Shown: piece by piece, positions 1 to 8,759 of the stretch
Numbering within the stretch: the stretch's first letter is position 1
Layout of the letters: each line of letters begins with the position of its first letter
Origin: Burkholderia latens
GTDB lineage: Bacteria > Pseudomonadota > Gammaproteobacteria > Burkholderiales > Burkholderiaceae
Reading direction: 5' to 3'
Length of the DNA stretch: 64,000 bases
Assembly (NCBI RefSeq): GCF_001718795.1
Contig: NZ_CP013438.1
Location: 1,922,001-1,986,000, forward strand
Notes under the pieces: generated by a model
Database searches by the model: none
What the model saw: the letters and a program-made list of their open reading frames with translations, nothing else
What the model was told of the DNA's origin: nothing
Translations under genes and position numbers: made by a program

Positions 1-817
1 GACGCTGCTGCGGATGATCAATCGGCTCATCGCACCTAGCAGCGGCACGATCCGCATCGACGGCGTCGACACCGCAAGCGTGCCGCCAGAGCAGTTGCGG
101 CGGCGCATCGGCTATGTGATCCAGGGGCATGGCCTGTTTCCGCACTGGAGCGTCGCGCGCAATATCGCGACCGTACCGCGCCTGCTCGGCTGGCCCGCGC
201 AGCGCATCGATGCGCGTGTGCATGAGCTGCTCGAGCTGTTCGACCTCGCCCCTGCCGAGTTCGCGGACAAGCTGCCGCACGAACTGTCCGGCGGACAACA
301 GCAGCGCGTCGGCGTCGCTCGCGCGCTCGCGGCCGAGCCCGCGATGCTGCTGATGGACGAGCCGTTCGGCGCGCTCGACCCGATCATCCGCACCAAGGCC
401 CAGGACGATCTGTACGCATTGCAGCGCCGCCTCGGGATCACGATCGTGATCGTCACGCACGATATCGAGGAAGCATTGAAGCTCGGCGATACCATCGCGG
501 TGATGGACGGCGGTCGGCTGCTGCAGGTTGCGTCACCGGCCGAGATTCTCGGCAAGCCGGCGCCGGGTGTCGTCGAACAGCTCGTCGCCGGTGTCGACCG
601 GCCGCTGCGCCTGCTCGCGCTGACACCGGTCGACGCGGTGGCCGAACCGGGTCACGCCGATGGCGAGCCGATCGCCGCGACGCGCACGCTCCGCGATGCG
701 GTCTCGGAACTGCTGTGGCGCGGCGCCGACGCATTGCCCGTCGACGACGGCAACGGACACGCGGCGCGCCGCATCACGCTCGATGCGATTCGCGCGCATG
801 CGAGGCAGCCCGCATGA
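1..817 (+). CDS. Quaternary-amine (glycine betaine/choline/carnitine) ABC transporter ATP-binding protein, 5' partial
   Basis: ATPase of an OpuC/OsmV-type importer for compatible solutes. The reading frame is open from base 2, and its first residues (TLLRMINRL) are those that normally follow the Walker A lysine, so the start and Walker A lie upstream of the window. Visible are a Q-loop (GYVIQGHGLF), the ABC signature (LSGGQQQRVG), Walker B (LLMDEP), the D-loop (GALDP) and the switch histidine (VTHD). About 80 further C-terminal residues look like a degenerate CBS-type regulatory region. The stop overlaps the start of the next gene (ATGA at 814-817), so the permease is translationally coupled. 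No substrate-binding protein follows; it presumably lies upstream. The family is firm, the exact substrate is not. Confidence 0.9.
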   Translation, partial: TLLRMINRLIAPSSGTIRIDGVDTASVPPEQLRRRIGYVIQGHGLFPHWSVARNIATVPRLLGWPAQRIDARVHELLELFDLAPAEFADKLPHELSGGQQQRVGVARALAAEPAMLLMDEPFGALDPIIRTKAQDDLYALQRRLGITIVIVTHDIEEALKLGDTIAVMDGGRLLQVASPAEILGKPAPGVVEQLVAGVDRPLRLLALTPVDAVAEPGHADGEPIAATRTLRDAVSELLWRGADALPVDDGNGHAARRITLDAIRAHARQPA

Positions 818-1581
818 CGGCGCGGCCAGCGGGTCCGACGCTGCCGCATCGGCTGCCGGCATATGTCGCGCGCGCGGCCGCGCTTGCACTGTTGCTCGTG
901 CTGTTGTTGCGCCCTGCGTGGCTGCAAGGGCTGTTCGCGCCGTTCGCGGACAACGGCGCGCCCGTCATCTACGATCGCGCGAGCCTGCTCGACCTGACGC
1001 TCGCGCACCTCGGCACCGTCGCGCTGTCGAGCCTGATCGGCACGCTCGTCGCGGTCGCCGCCGGCATCACGGTCACGCGGCCGGCGGGTGCGGATTTCCT
1101 GCCGCTCGCACGCAGCATCGTCGACATCGGCCAGACGTTTCCGCCCGTCGCGGTGCTCGCGCTCGCCGTGCCGGCCGTGGGCTTCGGGCTGAAGCCCGTA
1201 TTGATCGCGCTCGTACTGTACGGGCTCCTGCCGATTTTCGAGAGCACGATCGCGGGGCTCGAAGACGTGCCGCGCGATGTCGTCGAAGCCGCACGCGGGA
1301 TGGGGATGAGCGGCTGGCAGCAGTTGGTGTCGGTCGAACTGCCGCTCGCGCTTCCAGTGATCGTGAACGGGATCCGGCTCGCGGTCGTAATCAATCTCGG
1401 CACCGCGACGATCGGCTCGACAGTTGCCGCGCGCGGTCTCGGCGACGTGATCATCGCCGGGCTGCAGACGTCGAACACCGCGTTCGTCCTGCAAGGCGGC
1501 GTGATCGTCGGGTTGCTCGCCGTGCTGGTCAGCGATGCGATCGGCACGCTCGGGCGAATGATGCGCGCGCGGCGCACGTAG
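814..1581 (+). CDS. Quaternary-amine ABC transporter permease
   Basis: Inner-membrane permease of 255 residues, partner of the ATPase it overlaps by 4 bp. It has about five hydrophobic segments starting near residue 18 (LALLLVLLL) and the cytoplasmic EAA loop that contacts the ATPase (EAARGMGMSGWQQL, near residues 160-175). Length and sequence fit the OpuCB/OsmW/OsmY permeases, which take up glycine betaine, choline or carnitine. These systems often carry two permeases, so a second one may lie upstream with the binding protein. The substrate cannot be read from the permease alone. Confidence 0.88.
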   Translation: MTARPAGPTLPHRLPAYVARAAALALLLVLLLRPAWLQGLFAPFADNGAPVIYDRASLLDLTLAHLGTVALSSLIGTLVAVAAGITVTRPAGADFLPLARSIVDIGQTFPPVAVLALAVPAVGFGLKPVLIALVLYGLLPIFESTIAGLEDVPRDVVEAARGMGMSGWQQLVSVELPLALPVIVNGIRLAVVINLGTATIGSTVAARGLGDVIIAGLQTSNTAFVLQGGVIVGLLAVLVSDAIGTLGRMMRARRT

Positions 1582-1613
1582 AAGCCGCCGCGAGACTTTA
1601 CGAAGGAGACGCC

Positions 1614-2009
1614 ATGGCTGTCCTGGACACCGGCCCATTCTTTCACGGCACGAAAGCGAATCTGCGGATCGGCGATCTGCTGACCGCGGGTTTCCGGTCG
1701 AATTATCGCGACGAGGTCGTGATGAATCACGTGTATTTCACTGCGCTGCCCAAAGGCGCAGGCCTCGCGGCGGAAATGGCCAAAGGCGACGGTAAGCCAC
1801 GCGTCTACATCGTCGAACCGACCGGGGAATTCGAAAACGATCCGAACGTGACGGACAAGAAATTCCCGGGCAATCCCACGCGATCGTATCGAAGCGCACG
1901 CCCGTTGAAGATCGTCGGCGAACTCGATAGCTGGGAACCGTACGACCCGGAGTTCATCGCGCAACTCAGGAGTCGCATCGAAACCGGCATGGGCGAGATC
2001 ATCAACTAG
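1614..2009 (+). CDS. arr: NAD+--rifampin ADP-ribosyltransferase (Arr)
   Basis: A 131-residue cytoplasmic enzyme of the Arr family, which transfers ADP-ribose from NAD+ to a hydroxyl of the rifamycin ansa bridge and inactivates the drug. The family signatures are plain: the N-terminal FFHGTKA motif with the NAD-site histidine at position 11, HVYFTA, RVYIVEPTGEFE, and the block NVTDKKFPGNPTRSYRS. Length is full for the family (about 130-150). The start is supported by GAAGGAG-like sequence 5-10 bases upstream. It sits 32 bp behind the transporter permease on the same strand, so it may be co-transcribed, but no functional link is evident. No integron or IS element is visible beside it, so it looks like a resident chromosomal copy. 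Confidence 0.93.
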   Translation: MAVLDTGPFFHGTKANLRIGDLLTAGFRSNYRDEVVMNHVYFTALPKGAGLAAEMAKGDGKPRVYIVEPTGEFENDPNVTDKKFPGNPTRSYRSARPLKIVGELDSWEPYDPEFIAQLRSRIETGMGEIIN

Positions 2010-2238
2010 CGTCGCGGCTGGCCGCTTCGTCAGCAACGCGCGAACCGCGCGCGGAATGACGCAAGCGAGCCGCATGTGCGTTGTTCGTCCGGACTGCGAT
2101 GCGTGTGCGTGCAACGGCCGGCGCGCCGACCATTGCGAACGCAACAAGCCTACACGCGGCTTTCATTCGAGCCGGCGCTCGACCGCACGCGTCGATTGGC
2201 CGATATACTATGCGCCTTCCATTTCCCCGTACACGACC

Positions 2239-2895
2239 ATGCGACGACGGTTTTTCTGGCTGATCGTGCTTTCGCTCGGCATTGCGCAACAGGCGTCGGC
2301 GCAGCAGGCGCCCGCGCTGACTGCGTCCGCGCCCGAAGCGGCCGCATCCGCGGCGTCCGCACCGCTCGCGAACGATCAGCCGAACGAAGAAAACCGCCGC
2401 ATCACGTCGTACCTCACGAAGAAATTCGGTGTCGCGAAGGAAAAGGCCGCGAAGCTCGCCGATATCGTGAGCGTAACCGCGACGAAATATTCGCTGCCTC
2501 CGGCACTCGTTTACGCGATTATCTCGATCGAATCGCGCTTCCAGGAAAAGGCGCGCGGCCAGCACGGCGCGACTGGTCTGATGCAGGTCGTGCCGTCGGC
2601 GCACCGCGGCATGCTGCGGGACGTGAAGGACCTGACCGAGCCGAATGCGAACGTCGAAGCCGGCTCGCGGATCCTGTCGGGCTACGTGAAGGCGGCCGGC
2701 GGCAACGTGCAGGCTGGGCTGAAGAGCTATGGCGGATCCAATGCGTATGCGGCGAAGGTGATGCAGCGCGTGGACGCGTTCCGGTTCGTGCTCGAACCGG
2801 AAGACGGCGCGAACGCGGCAAGCGACGGGAAGGCGCGCATGGTGCCGGTCAGCGATCCGTCCGGCGTGTCGGCCGGAGGTCGCAACGTGAAGTAA
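2239..2895 (+). CDS. Lytic transglycosylase, SLT domain, periplasmic
   Basis: A 218-residue exported murein lytic transglycosylase. Residues 1-21 form a signal peptide (MRRRFFWLIVLSLGIAQQASA) followed by an Ala/Pro-rich linker to about residue 48. The SLT fold occupies roughly 75-195, with catalytic Glu98 in ISIESRF, the ATGLMQV motif at 111-117, and the NVEAGSRIL and LKSYGG blocks typical of the family. I chose the ATG at 2239 because it gives the signal peptide directly; an upstream in-frame start at 2056 would add about 60 residues with no signal character. This soluble single-domain type often cuts the wall locally for an envelope machine, but no such machine adjoins it. Confidence 0.88.
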   Translation: MRRRFFWLIVLSLGIAQQASAQQAPALTASAPEAAASAASAPLANDQPNEENRRITSYLTKKFGVAKEKAAKLADIVSVTATKYSLPPALVYAIISIESRFQEKARGQHGATGLMQVVPSAHRGMLRDVKDLTEPNANVEAGSRILSGYVKAAGGNVQAGLKSYGGSNAYAAKVMQRVDAFRFVLEPEDGANAASDGKARMVPVSDPSGVSAGGRNVK

Positions 2896-3103
2896 GCAAC
2901 GCGCACGCGCGTTCGCGGCGCGCCGCCTCTGCAGGCCAGCATCGTCCGTCATGGCAACACGAAGTGCGACCACCACCTGTGCCGATGCGCGGTCGCGCCT
3001 CACGAAGGTTCACACCACACGGCCAGAGGGTCTCCATCGAATCAGCAGCCGTAACGACGCCCAGCGGAGCACGGGGGCCTGCCGCGGCTCCTTCGAATCG
3101 CGA

Positions 3104-3538
3104 CTACCCCGCCGCCTCCGTCCACCGCAGGTAATCCCCGCGCGTCCAGTCGAGCGACACGCCGACCCGCTTCGTCCCCGGCCGGATCTTCGGCTTGTAC
3201 ATCGACAGCGTCAGCGACTCCAGCGCGGGCCACTCGCGGAAGGACATTACCGCGACATCCGCGACGAGCGTTTCGAGCAACCGCGTGTGCGGCTTGTGCG
3301 ACAAGAATGATGCAACGCGTGCGCAGTACCCGTCATAGTCGATCCACTCGCCCTGCTCGCTCGGCTCGCACCGATACCCGAGCCGCGCATCGATCACGAC
3401 CGGTTGCGGCGCCTCGTGCTCGTGTGCATGGATCCCGATCCGCGCGGGCACCTTCAATTCGTCGACGAACACGCTCCAGCCAGCCCCGCGCAGGCGCGGC
3501 GTGTCGATCGCCACGAACGGTTCGTCGAACGGCTTCAT
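3104..3538 (-). CDS. Dihydroneopterin aldolase-family protein (FolB-like) at the end of the sox operon
   Basis: A 144-residue protein of the DHNA/FolB fold. It has the start of the domain at about residue 20 (FVDELKVPARIGIHAHEH), a central IDYDGYCARV block, the LLETLVADVA helix with the conserved glutamate, and the C-terminal active-site lysine region (SMYKPKIRPG). Its start overlaps the stop of soxG by 4 bp, so it is the last gene of the sarcosine oxidase operon. Heterotetrameric sarcosine oxidase passes its C1 unit to tetrahydrofolate, so a pterin or folate role would make sense; that is inference. It could be a true DHNA or a paralogue with another pterin substrate. Domain assignment is firm, reaction not. 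Confidence 0.82.
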   Translation of the reverse strand: MKPFDEPFVAIDTPRLRGAGWSVFVDELKVPARIGIHAHEHEAPQPVVIDARLGYRCEPSEQGEWIDYDGYCARVASFLSHKPHTRLLETLVADVAVMSFREWPALESLTLSMYKPKIRPGTKRVGVSLDWTRGDYLRWTEAAG

Positions 3539-4164
3539 GATACGAGCGGCGCCGCGGCGTCGAGCATGATGCGCACGAAATAGTCGGCGAAGCTGCGGCG
3601 CACCACGATCTCGAACGTATCGTCGCCGGTCGCGATCAGCGTGATCGGCGACTTGAAGTAATGCGACTGCGCGCACTGGCCCTGCTTGAACACGCGCGGA
3701 TGCAGATCGAGCGGGCAGCCGCGCGCGATCACGTCGCGCACGCGCTCGCCGGTGACCTCGACGACCGTGTAGCCGCTGCCGACGTCGACCGCCGCCGCAT
3801 ACGAGCCCTGCACCGCCTCGGCAAGGCGAGCCTCGAGCACGCCGGCCTGCACCGGGCCGTTCGAGCGCACGAGCCACTCGTCGGGGCCGAGCCACAGCAC
3901 GTCGTACTCGGCGCCGCGCGCGACGGTGTTCGGCACCGACGGCGGCAGGCAGCCGACCACGCGCTCGAACGCGCTGACGAATGCGGGGTCGGCCAGCTCG
4001 CCGCGCACGTTGACGAGATCGAGGAACGCTCGTTCACGCAGCGTGAACTTCTTCGATGCGCGTGCGTGATGCGGCTTCAGCACATCGGCCGCGCCGACGA
4101 ACGGCGATTCAAGCGTCACGCCCGCGCCCGCCACCGGCGTCTGGTTTCTCGTTTCATTCCACAT
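3535..4164 (-). CDS. soxG: Sarcosine oxidase, gamma subunit
   Basis: A 209-residue subunit of heterotetrameric sarcosine oxidase, the cytoplasmic enzyme that oxidises sarcosine to glycine, hydrogen peroxide and a C1 unit. It has the GcvT-like fold of SoxG (VLWLGPDEWLV, VDVGSGYTVVEVTG, GCPLDLHP, YFVRIMLDA). Length is normal for the family. The start lies inside the end of soxA (11-bp overlap) and the stop overlaps the FolB-like gene, so the genes are tightly coupled. Confidence 0.95.
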   Translation of the reverse strand: MWNETRNQTPVAGAGVTLESPFVGAADVLKPHHARASKKFTLRERAFLDLVNVRGELADPAFVSAFERVVGCLPPSVPNTVARGAEYDVLWLGPDEWLVRSNGPVQAGVLEARLAEAVQGSYAAAVDVGSGYTVVEVTGERVRDVIARGCPLDLHPRVFKQGQCAQSHYFKSPITLIATGDDTFEIVVRRSFADYFVRIMLDAAAPLVS

Positions 4165-7100
4165 GCTGGCGCACCCCTTCGGTATCGTAGAAAACCGGGC
4201 TCGAAATCTTCGCGGTGATGCGCTTGCCGTTGGCCAGCGGAATCACGACGCTCTCGCCCATCTTGTTCAGACCGCCCTTCACCACCGCGAGCGCGATCGA
4301 GCGCTTCAGGATCGGGCTGTAATAACTCGACGTCACGTGGCCGATCATCGGCGTCGGATCGACCGCCGACACCTGCGTGTCCTTTGCGATGATCTGCGCG
4401 CCTTCCGGCAACACGAACTGTTCGTCTTCGGTCAGCAGGCCGACGAACTGCTTGCGGCCCTCCTTCGCGGTATCCGAGCGCGACAGCGACCGCTTGCCGA
4501 GGAAGTCCTTCGACTTCGCGACGAGCCCGCCCATCCCGAGGTCGTACGGCGTGATCGAGCCGTCCGTATCCTGACCGACGATGATGTAGCCCTTCTCCGC
4601 ACGCAGCACGTGCATCGTTTCCGTGCCGTACGGCGTGATGTCGAACTCGGCCCCGGCCGCCATCAATGCTTCCCACACCGCGCGGCCCGCGTTGGCCGGC
4701 ACGTTCACTTCATACGCGAGTTCGCCCGAGAAGCTGATCCGCATCACGCGCGCCTTCACGCCGGCGACGGTGCCGTTCCGGTAGCTCATGAACGGGAATG
4801 CGTCGTTTCCGAAGTCGATGTCCTGGCACACCTTCTGCACGACCTTGCGGCTCTTCGGGCCAACCACCGCGAACGTCGCCCAGTGATCGGTGACGGACGC
4901 GAGCCGCACCTTCATGTCCGGCCATTCGGTCTGCAGCCAGCGCTCGAGCCACGTGAGCACGCGCGCCGCGCCGCCGGTCGTCGTCGTCATCATGAAATGC
5001 TGGTCGGCGAGGCGCACCGTCACGCCGTCGTCGAACACCATCCCGTTCTCGTCGAGCATCAGCCCGTAGCGGCACTTGCCGACTTCGAGCTTGTTCCACG
5101 GGTTCGTGTACATCCAGTTCAGCAGCTTCACTGCGTCGGGACCCTGGATGTCGATCTTGCCGAGCGTCGACGCATCGAGAATGCCGACGCTGTTGCGCAC
5201 CGCGAGGCATTCGCGCTTTACGGCCGCATGCAGATCCTCGCCGTTCTTCGGGAAATACCACGGCCGTTTCCAGTTGCCGACGTCCTCGAACATCGCGCCG
5301 TGCTCGACGTGCCACTCGTGCACGCATGTCTTGCGGATCGGATCGAGGAAGTCGCCCGTCGCGCGGCCGGCGAACGTGCCGAACGACACGGGCGTGTAGT
5401 TCGGGCGGAACGTCGTCGTACCCGTTTCCGGAATCGTCTTGCCGAGCGCCTGCGCGAGGATCGCCATCCCGTTGATGTTGCCGAGCTTGCCCTGGTCGGT
5501 GCCGAAGCCCATCGCGGTGTAGCGCTTCACGTGCTCGACCGATTCGAAGCCTTCGCGTGCGGCCAGCAGGATGTCGGCCGCGGCCACATCGTTCTGGAAG
5601 TCAACGAACTGCTTCGGACCGCGTGCGGCGGCCTCGCGACTGCCGACCAGCCACAATGGCTGCAGTGCGCCTTCGACCGTCTCCGCAACCTGCGGTGCGA
5701 CCGGACGCTGCGCGGCCGTGAAGCCTGCCGCGTTCGCCGCTTCGGCGCCCGCGTCGACCGCGAGCCGCAGCGCACGGGCGAGACCGAACTCGCCCGCGGC
5801 CGCGCCGACGCTCGCCTCGGCCTGCACGGGCTTGCCCGGCAGGAAGCACGCCTTTTCGTCGTTCCAGCACGCCTTGCCGCCGGACTGCGCGAACAGGTGC
5901 AGCACCGGGCTGAAGCCGCCCGACATCGCGACGAGGTCGCACGCCAGCGACTGCAGCTTGCCGCCCGTCTGGCCGTTCGAGTAGGACGCGACGTCGACCG
6001 ACGATACGCGCCACTTGCCCGAAGCGGCCGTCACGACCGCACCGCTCATCACCGTCACGCCCTGCCGCTTCGCGGCGGCGGGCAGCGCGCCGTTCGACGA
6101 CGCGCGCGAATCGACGACCGTCACCTTCGCACCGCATGCCTTCAGGTCGAGCGCCGTCTGATACGCGCGGTCGTTGTTCGTGAACACGACCGCGTTGCGG
6201 CCCGGCAGCACGCCGTAGCGATGAATGTAGGTGGACACCGCGCCCGCCAGCATCACGCCCGGCAGGTCGTTGTTGCCGAACACGATCGGACGCTCGTGCG
6301 CACCGGTCGCGAGGATCACGCGTTTCGCGCGGACTTTCCACAGCAGCTCGCGCGTGCCCTTGCGCATCGACACCGGCTGGTGATCGGTCAGGCGCTGCGT
6401 GATCGTCACGAGGTTGTGGTCCTGGTAGCCGAATGCGGTGCTGCGCGACAGGATCGTCACGTCCGGCAACTTGCGCAGTTCGGCCTCGATCTTCTCGACC
6501 CACTGCAGCGCGGGCTTCGCGTCGATTTCCGCACGGCACGACAGCAGGCTGCCGCCCAGCTCGCGCTGGTCGTCGACGAGGATCACGCGCGCGCCGGCGA
6601 TCGCTGCCGCATGCGCGGCCGCGAGACCCGACGGACCGCCGCCCACCACGAGCACGTCGCAGTGCGCGTAGCACTTGTCGTAACGGTCGGCGTCGAGCAC
6701 CTCCGGCGCCTTGCCGAGGCCGGCGGCCTCGCGGATCTTCTCTTCATACTTCGGCCACATGTTGCGCGGCCACATGAACGTCTTGTAATAGAAGCCGGCC
6801 GGCATGAAGCGCGACAGCTTCTGGTTGATCGCGTACTTGTCGTTCTCGAGCGACGGCTCCGCGTTCACGCTCGTCGCGACGAGGCCCTGGTACAGCTCGA
6901 TCTCGGTCGCGCGCGCGTTCGGCACCGTGTACGGGCCGGTCTCGAGCTGCACGACGGCATTCGGTTCCGCGACGTCGGCCGTCACGATCCCGCGCGGACG
7001 GTGGTACTTGAAGCTGCGTGCGACGAAGTGCACGCCGTTTGCGAGCAGCGCGGACGCGAGCGTGTCGCCCTGGAAGCCCTGATACGTGCGGCCGTTGAAC

Positions 7101-7165
7101 GTGAACGTCAACGGAATCGCGCGGTTGATGCGGCCACCGGTGCCGAGGCGGTCTTTCTGGCTCAT
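4154..7165 (-). CDS. soxA: Sarcosine oxidase, alpha subunit
   Basis: Large subunit, 1003 residues, the usual length. Domains in order: an N-terminal 2Fe-2S-like fold for a C-terminal-extended SoxA (FTFNGRTYQGFQGDTLASAL, residues 21-40), a nucleotide-binding Rossmann motif VLVVGGGPSG at 171-180, a second pyridine-nucleotide region near ATGAHERP, and a GcvT-type tetrahydrofolate-binding domain over about the last 380 residues (RPWYFP, LGKIDIQGPDA, GYIIVGQDTDG). The start was set at 7165, where ATGA overlaps the soxD stop; a longer in-frame extension runs into soxD and is rejected. Genes soxB-soxD-soxA-soxG lie in the canonical order. Confidence 0.97.
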   Translation of the reverse strand: MSQKDRLGTGGRINRAIPLTFTFNGRTYQGFQGDTLASALLANGVHFVARSFKYHRPRGIVTADVAEPNAVVQLETGPYTVPNARATEIELYQGLVATSVNAEPSLENDKYAINQKLSRFMPAGFYYKTFMWPRNMWPKYEEKIREAAGLGKAPEVLDADRYDKCYAHCDVLVVGGGPSGLAAAHAAAIAGARVILVDDQRELGGSLLSCRAEIDAKPALQWVEKIEAELRKLPDVTILSRSTAFGYQDHNLVTITQRLTDHQPVSMRKGTRELLWKVRAKRVILATGAHERPIVFGNNDLPGVMLAGAVSTYIHRYGVLPGRNAVVFTNNDRAYQTALDLKACGAKVTVVDSRASSNGALPAAAKRQGVTVMSGAVVTAASGKWRVSSVDVASYSNGQTGGKLQSLACDLVAMSGGFSPVLHLFAQSGGKACWNDEKACFLPGKPVQAEASVGAAAGEFGLARALRLAVDAGAEAANAAGFTAAQRPVAPQVAETVEGALQPLWLVGSREAAARGPKQFVDFQNDVAAADILLAAREGFESVEHVKRYTAMGFGTDQGKLGNINGMAILAQALGKTIPETGTTTFRPNYTPVSFGTFAGRATGDFLDPIRKTCVHEWHVEHGAMFEDVGNWKRPWYFPKNGEDLHAAVKRECLAVRNSVGILDASTLGKIDIQGPDAVKLLNWMYTNPWNKLEVGKCRYGLMLDENGMVFDDGVTVRLADQHFMMTTTTGGAARVLTWLERWLQTEWPDMKVRLASVTDHWATFAVVGPKSRKVVQKVCQDIDFGNDAFPFMSYRNGTVAGVKARVMRISFSGELAYEVNVPANAGRAVWEALMAAGAEFDITPYGTETMHVLRAEKGYIIVGQDTDGSITPYDLGMGGLVAKSKDFLGKRSLSRSDTAKEGRKQFVGLLTEDEQFVLPEGAQIIAKDTQVSAVDPTPMIGHVTSSYYSPILKRSIALAVVKGGLNKMGESVVIPLANGKRITAKISSPVFYDTEGVRQHVE

Positions 7166-7473
7166 TTGCTGGTGCCCTCTTCGTGTGCGTTGCCGGCAGC
7201 CGCGCCATTGGCAGCTCCGCCGAACTTTTCGTATCCCTTGATATCGTAAGTGACCGTATCGCGCGTCACCTTGAACCAGCGGCGGCAGCCTTGCGTGTGC
7301 AGCCACTGCTCGCGGTGAACACCGCGCTTGTTCTCGCGCATGAACACGTATTCGCCCCATTCGCGGTCGGTCATGGTCTCGTTTGCGACCGGGCGCACGA
7401 TGTCGGCTTCACCGCCGCACGTGAACTCGGATTCGGCGCGCGGCCCGCACCACGGACATTCGATCAGCAACAT
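7162..7473 (-). CDS. soxD: Sarcosine oxidase, delta subunit
   Basis: A 103-residue zinc-binding subunit. The N-terminal MLLIECPWCGPR carries the Cys-x2-Cys pair, with further Cys and His residues (FTCGG, LHTQGCRRWF) to complete the site. REWGEYVFMRENKRGVHREQ is typical of SoxD. It has a ribosome-binding site (AAGGAGAAA on the minus strand) before the ATG, starts 26 bp after soxB, and overlaps soxA by 4 bp. Confidence 0.96.
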   Translation of the reverse strand: MLLIECPWCGPRAESEFTCGGEADIVRPVANETMTDREWGEYVFMRENKRGVHREQWLHTQGCRRWFKVTRDTVTYDIKGYEKFGGAANGAAAGNAHEEGTSK

Positions 7474-7499
7474 GTTTCTTTCTCCTTCAGTGCGGGGGG

Positions 7500-8744
7500 T
7501 TAGTGCGCGACGGCGGCTGCGCCGTGCTCGTCGATCAGGTGGCCCGTGTAGAAGCGGTCGAGCGCGAACGGTGCGTTCAGCGGATGCGGTTCGTCGCGGG
7601 CGATCGTGTGCGCGAACACCCAACCCGAGCCGGGCGTCGCCTTGAAGCCGCCGGTACCCCAGCCGCAGTTGAAATACAGGCCCTTAACGTCGGTCTTGGT
7701 GATGATCGGGCATGCATCCGGCGACACGTCGACGATGCCGCCCCACTGGCGGTTCATCCGCACGCGCGAGAACACCGGGAACATCTCGATGATCGCCTGC
7801 AGCGTGCTTTCGATGATGTGGAAGCTGCCGCGCTGGCCGAAGCCCGTGTACTGGTCGATACCCGCGCCGATCACGAGGTCGCCCTTGTCGGACTGGCTGA
7901 TGTACGCGTGCACCGCGTTCGACATGATCACCGAGTTCACGACCGGCTTGATCGGCTCAGACACCAGCGCCTGCAGCGGGTGGCTCTCGATCGGCAGGCG
8001 GATGCCGGCCATGTCGGCGAGCGTCGTCGTGTTGCCGGCGGCCACCACCGCGACCTTCTTCGCCTTGATGAAGCCCTTCACCGTATCGACGCCGACCACC
8101 GCGCCGCCTTCGCGGCGAATGCCCGTCACCTGGCAGTTCTGGATGATGTCGACACCGGCGCGGTCGGCGCCGCGCGCGAAGCCCCAGGCCACCGCGTCGT
8201 GACGCGCGACGCCGGCACGGCGCTGGATCGATGCGCCGAGCACCGGGTAGCGGCTGTTCAGATTGATCGTCGGTTCGATTTCCTTGATCTGCGCGGGCGT
8301 CAGGAATTCGGCGTCGACGCCGTTCAGCCGGTTCGCGTTCACGCGCCGCTCGGTGTCACGCACGTCCTGCAGCGTGTGCGCGAGGTTCATCACGCCGCGC
8401 TGGCTGAACATCACGTTGTAGTTGAGATCCTGCGACAGCCCTTCCCACAGCTTCATCGCCTTCTCGTACAGCGCGGCCGATTCGTCCCACAAGTAGTTGG
8501 AGCGCACGATCGTCGTGTTGCGCGCGGTGTTCCCGCCGCCGATCCAGCCCTTCTCGAGGATCGCGACGTTCGTGATCCCGTGTTCCTTCGCGAGATAGTA
8601 GGCAGTCGCGAGGCCGTGGCCGCCGCCGCCGACGATCACGACGTCGTATTCCTTCTTCGGTTCCGGGCTCTTCCACTGCTTTTCCCAGTTCTCGTGATAC
8701 GAGAGGCCGTTGCGGAACAGGCTGAATATCGAGTAGCGGCTCAT
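7500..8744 (-). CDS. soxB: Sarcosine oxidase, beta subunit
   Basis: A 414-residue flavoprotein subunit with the FAD-binding dinucleotide motif [11 protein letters not shown] (35-45). It also has the DAO-type oxidoreductase body ([17 protein letters not shown], with the histidine/flavin region GGGNT) and a C-terminal [18 protein letters not shown] block that contacts FAD. It catalyses sarcosine oxidation with covalent FMN and FAD in the SoxBDAG complex. AAGGATC precedes the ATG. It starts 15 bp after sdaA, so serine dehydratase and sarcosine oxidase form one operon that runs sarcosine to glycine to serine to pyruvate, given a serine hydroxymethyltransferase elsewhere. Confidence 0.97.
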   Translation of the reverse strand: MSRYSIFSLFRNGLSYHENWEKQWKSPEPKKEYDVVIVGGGGHGLATAYYLAKEHGITNVAILEKGWIGGGNTARNTTIVRSNYLWDESAALYEKAMKLWEGLSQDLNYNVMFSQRGVMNLAHTLQDVRDTERRVNANRLNGVDAEFLTPAQIKEIEPTINLNSRYPVLGASIQRRAGVARHDAVAWGFARGADRAGVDIIQNCQVTGIRREGGAVVGVDTVKGFIKAKKVAVVAAGNTTTLADMAGIRLPIESHPLQALVSEPIKPVVNSVIMSNAVHAYISQSDKGDLVIGAGIDQYTGFGQRGSFHIIESTLQAIIEMFPVFSRVRMNRQWGGIVDVSPDACPIITKTDVKGLYFNCGWGTGGFKATPGSGWVFAHTIARDEPHPLNAPFALDRFYTGHLIDEHGAAAVAH

Positions 8745-8759
8745 GTTAGTGATCCTTCG

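Noticed and set aside
4163..7249. A 1028-codon plus-strand frame opposite soxA
   Set aside because: His/Arg/Ala-rich shadow of soxA, typical of GC-rich genes; soxA has full family motifs.
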